Below, piece after piece: positions 1 to 5,690 of a stretch of 5,690 bases of DNA. Below the pieces are notes generated by a model. It made no database searches. It saw nothing but the letters and a program-made list of their open reading frames with translations, and was not told where the DNA came from. Both the position numbers and the translations under genes were made by a program. Within the stretch, counting starts at the first letter, position 1, and each line of letters opens with the position of its first letter. The stretch spans positions 6,437 through 12,126 of the forward strand of contig DCHV01000083.1 in NCBI GenBank assembly GCA_002314945.1, read 5' to 3'. Source of the stretch: Prevotellaceae bacterium UBA1743. GTDB lineage: Bacteria; Bacteroidota; Bacteroidia; Bacteroidales; Bacteroidaceae.

Positions 1-606
1 CAAAGTCTGAATCCCGAGGCATGGACAAGTTGGCTTATGTGGCTTCCCACAGGCAACTCCCAGACTCATTGGGTAATGACAGGTTACGAGGGTTTGGCAA
101 GCCATGGCGGAACATTAGGCTTGATGATAGCCCTATGGATGTACGCCAAAAGAATGAAGATGCCCTTGTTGCACGTCTTGGACAACATAGCTATCGTGAC
201 TCCCATCTGTGCCTGTGCCATCCGCTTGGGTAATCTGATGAACAGCGAGATAATAGGACGTCCCACTACCCTACCCTGGGCTTTCATCTTCCATCATGTG
301 GATGAGTTGCCACGGCATCCAGGTCAATTGTACGAAGCCATTTGCTATGCTATCTTCTTCTTTGTAGGATGGTTTTTCTACAAGAAATATCCACAGCGTG
401 TAGGTTCGGGATTCTTCTTTGGCCTATGTCTCTTCCTGATATTTACCAGTCGCATACTGATAGAATATACCAAGGAAAATCAGGTGGATTTCGAGCAAGG
501 TATGTTGTTCAATATGGGACAATTGCTCAGTATTCCCTTTGTAGTGCTGGGATGCTGGTGTATGTACCGGGGGACAAAAAAGGACAAAGCCCCAACTTCA
601 AAATAG
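1..606 (+). CDS. lgt: Prolipoprotein diacylglyceryl transferase (Lgt), 3' part, start outside window
   Basis: Integral inner-membrane enzyme that moves the diacylglyceryl group of phosphatidylglycerol onto the lipobox cysteine of prelipoproteins, the first step of lipoprotein maturation. The frame is open from base 1, giving 201 codons and a TAG stop at 604-606; about 70-80 N-terminal residues of a usual 270-290 are missing. An in-frame ATG at 37 is internal, because conserved Lgt sequence continues upstream. Numbering from the first codon, SHGG at 34-37 carries the equivalent of E. coli His103. The signature RLGNLMNSEIIGR at 75-87 matches Arg143, Asn146, Glu151 and Gly154. RHPGQLYEA is at 105-113, and SRILIEY at 150-156 gives the equivalents of Arg239 and Glu243. 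Hydrophobic membrane segments lie near 37-48, 63-74, 113-127, 136-150 and 172-189. A short basic tail ends the protein. The equivalent of E. coli Tyr235 appears to be Ile, from an alignment by eye. It converges on mutS. Confidence 0.95.
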   Translation, partial: QSLNPEAWTSWLMWLPTGNSQTHWVMTGYEGLASHGGTLGLMIALWMYAKRMKMPLLHVLDNIAIVTPICACAIRLGNLMNSEIIGRPTTLPWAFIFHHVDELPRHPGQLYEAICYAIFFFVGWFFYKKYPQRVGSGFFFGLCLFLIFTSRILIEYTKENQVDFEQGMLFNMGQLLSIPFVVLGCWCMYRGTKKDKAPTSK

Positions 607-624
607 GGAGCACCCTCTCCCCTA
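604..624. terminator. Candidate bidirectional terminator between convergent lgt and mutS
   Basis: TAGGGAG (604-610) can pair with CTCCCCTA (617-624) around a 6-nt loop, giving seven pairs with one bulged C, or a perfect GGGAG/CTCCC stem of five. On the - strand the stem is followed by TATTTT, which is the better intrinsic-terminator shape for mutS. On the + strand the T-run (TTTT at 631-634) comes a few bases later, so lgt termination there would be weaker. The left arm includes the lgt stop codon. The stem is short, so this is a structural inference only. Confidence 0.4.
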
Positions 625-627
625 CTC

Positions 628-3243
628 TCATTTTCCCTTCACCAGTCGCTTGATTTCATTCAACTTATTGAGTGCTTCGAGTGGAGTCAGGTTGTTGATA
701 TCGAGGTGTAGCACTTCATCCCTGATTTGACATAGGACAGGGTCATCCAGTTGGAAGAAATTCATCTGCACGCCTTGGTCGGGTTGCACGCCTGCCGTGA
801 CTCCCTTTCCCACATTCTCGTGATCCATGCTCTGCTCCAACTGTTTGAGTATCACGCCAGCCCTTTTCACAATAGAAGTGGGCATTCCCGCCAATTTAGC
901 CACATGAATACCGAAACTGTGTTCACTACCTCCTCGTTCCAGTTTTCTCAGGAAGATGACTTGCCCATTCACTTCGCGCACACTTACGTTGTAATTCTTG
1001 ATACGCGAGAATGATTTCTCCATTTCATTCAGTTCGTGGTAATGGGTGGCAAAGAGTGTACGGGCATGACTATGGGGATTCTCATGGATATATTCCACGA
1101 TAGACCATGCGATGCTGATGCCGTCGTAAGTACTGGTACCTCTGCCTAATTCGTCGAAGAGAACCAACGAACGAGGAGAGAGATTGTTCAAGATATTGCT
1201 GGCTTCGCTCATCTCCACCATGAAAGTACTCTCCCCTACCGAGATATTGTCGCTGGCACCTACACGAGTGAATATCTTATCCACATAACCTATCCTTGCA
1301 CTCTCGGCAGGTACGAAACTACCTATCTGAGCCATGAGTGTAATCAAGGCCGTCTGACGTAGCAAGGCGCTCTTTCCTGCCATATTGGGACCTGTGATGA
1401 TGATAATCTGTTGTGTATCCGTATCGAGAAAGACATCATTTGCCACATAGCGCTCGCCTATAGGCAGTTGCTTTTCTATGACAGGATGGCGTCCCTGATG
1501 AATATCTATCACATCCGATTCGTCCACCACAGGACGTATGTAATTGTTCTCCTGAGCACTCATTGCAAAGGATAACAGACAATCCAGTTGAGCAATTTGG
1601 TTGGCATCTGTCTGAATGGCTGACGTGTATTCCGACAAGGCTACCACCAATTCGTTGTACAAGCGGGTTTCGAGAGCCAGAATCTTGTCTTCTGCCCCCA
1701 TGATTTTCTCCTCATATTCCTTCAGTTCCTGAGTGATATAGCGTTCTGCCTGAACCAACGTCTGCTTCCTGATCCATTCCTCTGGCACCTGATCCTTGTA
1801 CGTATTCCTTACCTCCAGATAATACCCAAAGACATTGTTGTAGCCGATTTTCAGGCTCTGGATGCCTGTAGCCTCAATCTCTCGTTGTTGTATCTGCAAC
1901 AGATAATCCTTCCCTTGGTAAGCGATACGTCGGAGTTCATCCAGTTCCCCGCTCACCCCATCGGCAATCACCCCACCCTTGTTGACCAGCAAAGGCGGAT
2001 CAGGTTGTATCTCGCGTGCGATTCTATCCCTGATCGACACACAGAGATTCAGTTGCTCCCCTATCCTGCAAAGTGTTTCATCGGAGGATTGGCAACAGGC
2101 CTCCTTGATAGGTTCGAGAGCCATCAGAGCGACCTTGAGTTGGACGATGTCACGAGGTGAGACACGACCTACACTCACCTTGCTCACGATACGTTCCAGA
2201 TCGCCTATACGATGAAGCTGTTCCGAAAGCAGAGCACGCATATCAGGTTGGCGGAAAAAGCAATCCACCACATCCTGACGCTGACGGATCAGAGAAGTAT
2301 CCTTCAAGGGGAAGGCAAGCCATCTGCGCAACATACGGCCTCCCATAGGAGTCGTCGTACGATCTATCACATCCAGCAGAGAGATGCCATCCTCGTTCAT
2401 CGACCCTAAGAGTTCCAAACTGCGGACAGTGAACTTGTCCAATCTGACAAAACGTTCTTCCTCGATACGACGCAACGAAGTGATATGCCCGATCTGCAGA
2501 TGTTGTGTCATCGTGAGATACTGCAGAATCACACCTGCTGCCACCATACCATTGTGCAGGTGATCCACACCAAAGCCTTTCATGTTCTTCACCTGAAAAT
2601 GAGCATGAAGTTTCTCCTTGGCAGTAGATTCCGTGAAACACCAGTCATCCAATTGGAAAGTGACATGCTTGGTACCGAAAGAACCCTCGAACATCCCTCT
2701 TTTGTTCTTTTCGTACAATACTTCTTTGGGAGCAAAACTGTCCAACAATTTATCTACATACTCAACGGTCCCCTCTGTCGTCAGAAACTCACCCGTACTG
2801 ATATCAAGAAAGGCCACTCCACAATTCGTCTTCCCAAAATGTATAGCAGACAAGAAATTGTTTTCCTTGCAGTTGAGCACAGTATCACTCAAGGTGACAC
2901 CTGGAGTTACCAATTCCGTGATTCCACGTTTCACCAACGTCTTTGTCATCTTGGGATCCTCCAATTGGTCACAGATGGCCACACGCTTACCTGCCCTCAC
3001 CAACTTCGGAAGATACGTATCCAAGGCGTGATAGGGAAATCCTGCCATCTCGGTATTCGGCATACTCTCCTTTCCGTTGTTTCTTCGGGTGAGAGTAATA
3101 CCTAAAATCTCCGCTGCAATAGCTGCATCCTCGGCATACGTTTCGTAAAAGTCTCCGCACCTGAAAAGAAGCACCGCATCAGGATGCTTTGCTTTCAGAT
3201 CGTAAAACTGTTTCATCATGGGGGTCAATCCGTCCTTTGCCAT
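628..3243 (-). CDS. mutS: DNA mismatch repair ATPase MutS
   Basis: Recognises base mismatches and small insertion/deletion loops and, with ATP, recruits MutL to start repair. The 871-aa length is normal for bacterial MutS1. The N-terminal mismatch-binding domain has GDFYE with the wedge Phe32 and Glu34. Connector, lever and clamp regions follow (about 125-540; clamp around 420-535). The C-terminal ABC-type ATPase has Walker A GPNMAGKS at 618-625 (Lys624), the signature region DNISVGESTFMVEM at 665-678, Walker B LVLFDELGRGTS at 693-704 (Asp697, Glu698), and FATHYHEL at 731-738. QMNFF at 826-830 fits the beta-clamp binding motif QxxFF, and the last 25 residues resemble the C-terminal dimerisation helices. 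Walker A has Ala where E. coli has Gly (MGGKS); I recall this as common in Bacteroidetes. The start is ATG, chosen because MAKDGLTPMMKQF matches the family N-terminus; no Shine-Dalgarno is seen. It is transcribed away from leuS and ends 21 bp from lgt. It looks intact. Confidence 0.98.
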   Translation of the reverse strand: MAKDGLTPMMKQFYDLKAKHPDAVLLFRCGDFYETYAEDAAIAAEILGITLTRRNNGKESMPNTEMAGFPYHALDTYLPKLVRAGKRVAICDQLEDPKMTKTLVKRGITELVTPGVTLSDTVLNCKENNFLSAIHFGKTNCGVAFLDISTGEFLTTEGTVEYVDKLLDSFAPKEVLYEKNKRGMFEGSFGTKHVTFQLDDWCFTESTAKEKLHAHFQVKNMKGFGVDHLHNGMVAAGVILQYLTMTQHLQIGHITSLRRIEEERFVRLDKFTVRSLELLGSMNEDGISLLDVIDRTTTPMGGRMLRRWLAFPLKDTSLIRQRQDVVDCFFRQPDMRALLSEQLHRIGDLERIVSKVSVGRVSPRDIVQLKVALMALEPIKEACCQSSDETLCRIGEQLNLCVSIRDRIAREIQPDPPLLVNKGGVIADGVSGELDELRRIAYQGKDYLLQIQQREIEATGIQSLKIGYNNVFGYYLEVRNTYKDQVPEEWIRKQTLVQAERYITQELKEYEEKIMGAEDKILALETRLYNELVVALSEYTSAIQTDANQIAQLDCLLSFAMSAQENNYIRPVVDESDVIDIHQGRHPVIEKQLPIGERYVANDVFLDTDTQQIIIITGPNMAGKSALLRQTALITLMAQIGSFVPAESARIGYVDKIFTRVGASDNISVGESTFMVEMSEASNILNNLSPRSLVLFDELGRGTSTYDGISIAWSIVEYIHENPHSHARTLFATHYHELNEMEKSFSRIKNYNVSVREVNGQVIFLRKLERGGSEHSFGIHVAKLAGMPTSIVKRAGVILKQLEQSMDHENVGKGVTAGVQPDQGVQMNFFQLDDPVLCQIRDEVLHLDINNLTPLEALNKLNEIKRLVKGK

Positions 3244-3265
3244 ACAATTTTTCTTTATACGTAGG

Positions 3266-3273
3266 CAAAGGTA
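3266..3273 (-). promoter_or_regulatory. Candidate proximal mutS promoter, -7 box TACCTTTG
   Basis: On the - strand TACCTTTG matches the Bacteroidetes -7 consensus TAnnTTTG. Transcription would start near 3260, leaving a leader of under 20 nt before the mutS ATG, a common arrangement in this phylum. No TTTG lies at the expected -33 distance; the nearest partial match is TTTC (3297-3300), 23 bp away, with a run of eight A residues (- strand) in between. Good -7 box, poor -33 element. Confidence 0.5.
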
Positions 3274-3312
3274 CGGATTTTTTTTACGTTTTCACTGAAA
3301 TACACTATATCA

Positions 3313-3353
3313 TTGAACAAAATTCAAAGTTACTCACGCTCTGATTTGTTCAA
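3313..3353. repeat. Perfect 9-bp inverted repeat in the mutS-leuS spacer
   Basis: TTGAACAAA at 3313-3321 is the exact reverse complement of TTTGTTCAA at 3345-3353, with 23 bp between. The arms flank and partly overlap the distal mutS promoter candidate. A smaller palindrome, TTGAA-CAAAA-TTCAA, lies at 3313-3327. It could be an operator for a dimeric regulator, a hairpin, or chance in AT-rich DNA. Confidence 0.45.
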
Positions 3354-3354
3354 A
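3325..3354 (-). promoter_or_regulatory. Candidate distal mutS promoter, TTTG-18-TAACTTTG
   Basis: Read on the - strand, TTTG (3351-3354) is followed after 18 bp by TAACTTTG (3325-3332), close to the Bacteroidetes TTTG/TAnnTTTG arrangement, whose usual spacing is about 19-21 bp. Transcription would start near 3319, giving a mutS leader of about 75 nt. It has a better -33 element than the proximal candidate but slightly short spacing. Both could be used. Confidence 0.45.
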
Positions 3355-3356
3355 CA

Positions 3357-3388
3357 TTTGGTAAATCATTCGCTTAATCGTAACTTTG
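3357..3388 (+). promoter_or_regulatory. leuS promoter, TTTG-20-TAACTTTG
   Basis: TTTG at 3357-3360 and TAACTTTG at 3381-3388, separated by 20 bp, match the Bacteroidetes primary-sigma consensus (-33 TTTG, -7 TAnnTTTG) in both sequence and spacing. Transcription would start near 3393-3395, giving an A/T-rich leader of about 30 nt. That leader is too short for a T-box or other leucine-responsive attenuator, and none is seen. Confidence 0.75.
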
Positions 3389-3423
3389 TACCCAAAATAT
3401 AATACATAATATCCAAAAACAAC

Positions 3424-5690
3424 ATGGCAAAAGAATATAATTTTCAGGAAATCGAAGCCAAATGGCATCAGCGGTGGGTGGAAAACCAAACTTACAAAGT
3501 GACGGAAGATGACACACGTCGCAAATTCTATGTACTGAACATGTTTCCTTATCCCAGTGGTGCAGGACTTCATGTCGGTCATCCATTAGGCTACATTGCC
3601 AGCGACATCTATGCCCGCTACAAGCGTCAACAAGGATTCAACGTGCTGAATCCTATGGGATATGACTCATACGGCCTGCCTGCCGAACAATATGCAATCC
3701 AGACGGGTCAGCACCCAGAAGTGACCACGTTTGCCAATATCGATCGCTATCGCCAGCAACTCGACAAGATAGGTTTCTGCTTCGATTGGGATCGCGAGGT
3801 ACGCACCTGTGCCCCCGAATACTATCAATGGACACAATGGGCCTTCCAGAAGATGTTTGGGAGTTTCTTTGCCAACAAGCCCCTTCCTTCAGCACAAGAC
3901 CAAACCGAAGTTTCGGGTGGACGTGCCTATCCCATTGCCGACCTTGTAGCTCATTTCGAGCAGTATGGTACAGAGGGGATAGACGTTGCTTGTAGCGAGG
4001 AACTGCGGTTCACGGCTCAGGAATGGAATGCCATGGACGAGAAAGCCAAGGACAAGACACTGATGAACTACCGTATCGCCTTCTTAGGTGAAACGATGGT
4101 CAACTGGTGCCCAAAATTGGGTACCGTATTGGCCAACGATGAAGTGGTGGAAGGAGTCAGTGTACGTGGAGGGTATCCTGTGGAACAGAAGAAGATGCGC
4201 CAGTGGTGTCTGCGTGTGAGTGCATACGCTCAACGATTGCTGGACGGGCTGGATACAATCCAGTGGAGCGACAGCATCAAAGAGACCCAACGCAATTGGA
4301 TAGGTCGTTCTGAAGGAACTGAGGTGGAATTCCAGATCTACAAGAGCCTACAGGATTGTGAGCCTTCTGTAATTGATAACAAGCCCGAGAGTTTTACCAT
4401 CTTCACAACGCGAGCTGACACTATGTTTGGAGTCACTTTCATGGTATTGGCTCCTGAGAGCGAACTGGTGGAAGCACTCACCACATCAGAACAGAAGATT
4501 GCCGTAGAAGAATACATTGCCTACGTAAAGGGACGTACCGAACGTGAACGTATGATAGATCACAAGGTGACAGGTGTGTTCAGTGGAAGTTATGCCATCA
4601 ATCCCTTCACAGGCGACAAGATTCCTGTATGGATAAGCGAATATGTATTGGCTGGATATGGTACAGGAGCCATCATGGCAGTACCTGCCCACGACAGTCG
4701 TGACTATGCCTTTGCCAAACACTTCAACCTTCCCATCATCCCCCTCATCCAGGGTGCTGATGTGTCGGAGGAAAGCTACGATGCCAAGGAAGGTATTGTC
4801 ACCAACAGTCCTGCAGAAGGAAAACGTCCCTATTGCAGCCTCTCCCTGAACGGGCTGACAGTGAAGGAGGCCATCGCTGCGACCAAGGAATATGTGAAAT
4901 CCCATAAACTGGGTAGGGTAAAGGTCAACTACCGACTGCGAGATGCCATCTTCAGCCGTCAACGCTACTGGGGTGAGCCCTTCCCCGTGTATTACAAGCA
5001 TGGTATTCCACAGATGATTCCCGAAGAATGCCTCCCTATCGAACTGCCTCAGGTAGAGAATTTCCTTCCCACGGAAACAGGGGAGCCACCATTGGGTAAT
5101 GCCAAAGCATGGGCTTGGGACGAACAGAACCGTAAAATTGTAGATAAAGCCCTCATTGATGATAAGACGGTATTTCCTATCGAACTCTACACGATGCCAG
5201 GATTTGCAGGCAGTAGCGCCTATTATCTGCGATACATGGATCCCCACAACCGTCAGGCATTGGTAGGAGACAAGGCCGATTCCTATTGGCAGAACGTAGA
5301 TTTGTATGTGGGAGGTAGCGAACATGCAACCGGCCATCTCATCTATAGCCGATTCTGGAACAAATTCTTGTTCGACCTTGGTATCAGTTGTCAGGAAGAA
5401 CCTTTCCAGAAGCTCATCAACCAAGGTATGATCCAAGGACGTAGCAACTTCGTATATCGTATCAAGGACACCAATACATTCGTTTCACTCGGGCTCAAGG
5501 ACAACTATGAGACAACGGCAATCCATGTCGATGTGAATATCGTCAAGAATGATCATCTGGACATCGAGGCTTTCCGAGCTTGGCGACCCGAATATCAGGA
5601 TGCCGAGTTTGTCCTCGAGAACGGAGAATATATCTGCGGATGGGCCATCGAGAAAATGAGCAAAAGTATGTTCAACGTGGTCAATCCCGA
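3424..5690 (+). CDS. leuS: Leucyl-tRNA synthetase (LeuRS), 5' part, runs off window
   Basis: Cytoplasmic class I synthetase that charges tRNA-Leu with leucine and hydrolyses mischarged tRNA. 755 codons are present; about 185-190 C-terminal residues (most of the anticodon-binding and C-terminal domains) are outside. HVGH (the HIGH motif) is at 50-53 and KMSKS at 744-748. RNWIGRSEG at 290-298 leads into the CP1 editing domain, which has the threonine-rich TTRADT at 328-333 (Thr333 equals E. coli Thr252) and GYGTGAIMAVPAHDSRD at 411-427 (Asp427 equals the editing Asp345). SRQRYWGEP is at 511-519 and GGSEHATGHL near 630-640, both LeuRS-type. The fold is bacterial, with CP1 placed after the ZN-1 region. 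Compared with E. coli there is an extra block of about 70 residues before NWCP (227-230), and the ZN-1 cysteines after Cys229 are missing. The start is ATG at 3424 with MAKEYNFQEIEAKW typical of the family; the upstream stretch is A-rich with no Shine-Dalgarno. Confidence 0.98.
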   Translation, partial: MAKEYNFQEIEAKWHQRWVENQTYKVTEDDTRRKFYVLNMFPYPSGAGLHVGHPLGYIASDIYARYKRQQGFNVLNPMGYDSYGLPAEQYAIQTGQHPEVTTFANIDRYRQQLDKIGFCFDWDREVRTCAPEYYQWTQWAFQKMFGSFFANKPLPSAQDQTEVSGGRAYPIADLVAHFEQYGTEGIDVACSEELRFTAQEWNAMDEKAKDKTLMNYRIAFLGETMVNWCPKLGTVLANDEVVEGVSVRGGYPVEQKKMRQWCLRVSAYAQRLLDGLDTIQWSDSIKETQRNWIGRSEGTEVEFQIYKSLQDCEPSVIDNKPESFTIFTTRADTMFGVTFMVLAPESELVEALTTSEQKIAVEEYIAYVKGRTERERMIDHKVTGVFSGSYAINPFTGDKIPVWISEYVLAGYGTGAIMAVPAHDSRDYAFAKHFNLPIIPLIQGADVSEESYDAKEGIVTNSPAEGKRPYCSLSLNGLTVKEAIAATKEYVKSHKLGRVKVNYRLRDAIFSRQRYWGEPFPVYYKHGIPQMIPEECLPIELPQVENFLPTETGEPPLGNAKAWAWDEQNRKIVDKALIDDKTVFPIELYTMPGFAGSSAYYLRYMDPHNRQALVGDKADSYWQNVDLYVGGSEHATGHLIYSRFWNKFLFDLGISCQEEPFQKLINQGMIQGRSNFVYRIKDTNTFVSLGLKDNYETTAIHVDVNIVKNDHLDIEAFRAWRPEYQDAEFVLENGEYICGWAIEKMSKSMFNVVNP

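Noticed and set aside
37..606. ATG at 37 as the true start of lgt
   Set aside because: The frame continues upstream to the window edge with Lgt-like sequence, and a protein starting there would lack the N-terminal membrane segments and conserved residues the enzyme needs.
618..1400. MutS Walker A Ala-for-Gly change (GPNMAGKS) as a defect
   Set aside because: The catalytic Lys and Ser are intact and, as far as I recall, this variant is normal for Bacteroidetes MutS.
2485..3105. 206-aa open frame on the + strand inside mutS (and a 137-aa one at 2618-3031)
   Set aside because: Antisense to the intact mutS N-terminal half, with low-complexity His/Ser-rich translation and no recognisable domain.
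3393..3423. T-box or leucine attenuator in front of leuS
   Set aside because: The predicted leader is only about 30 nt and A/T-rich, with no stem pair, leader peptide or Leu-codon run.
3334..3586. Short - strand frames (70 and 82 aa) spanning the leuS start and spacer
   Set aside because: They overlap the leuS promoter and N-terminal codons on the opposite strand, and no plausible start signal or homology is visible.
4486..5436. 316-aa open frame on the - strand inside leuS
   Set aside because: It lies fully antisense to a well-conserved LeuRS frame, its translation resembles no family I recognise, and it has no start region of its own. It is a shadow of leuS codon usage.

Overview
This window comes from the chromosome of a member of the Bacteroidetes, most likely the Bacteroidales (a Prevotella/Bacteroides-type genome). 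The evidence is the style of the three proteins (Walker A of MutS as GPNMAGKS, LeuRS with a MPGFAGSSAYYLRYMDP block and a large lineage-type insertion), promoter boxes of the TTTG / TAnnTTTG type used by the Bacteroidetes primary sigma factor, and A-rich start regions with no Shine-Dalgarno sequence.

Layout: (1) 1-606, + strand, the 3' part of lgt (prolipoprotein diacylglyceryl transferase), whose start lies before the window. (2) 607-627, a 21-bp convergent gap with a small GC-rich hairpin that could serve as a terminator for both genes. (3) 628-3243, - strand, a complete mutS (mismatch recognition ATPase, 871 aa). (4) 3244-3423, a 180-bp divergent spacer with a well-matched promoter for leuS, two candidate promoters for mutS, and two 9-bp inverted repeats. 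(5) 3424-5690, + strand, leuS (leucyl-tRNA synthetase), 755 codons, open at the window's right edge just after the KMSKS motif.

The three genes are housekeeping functions (lipoprotein maturation, DNA repair, tRNA charging) with no obvious shared pathway; they are neighbours with separate transcription rather than an operon. I see no mobile element, CRISPR array, RNA gene, phage or defence gene, or novel system. Long open frames antisense to mutS and leuS are shadows. The parts most worth a second look are the symmetrical divergent promoter region and the unusual inserted segment in LeuRS.
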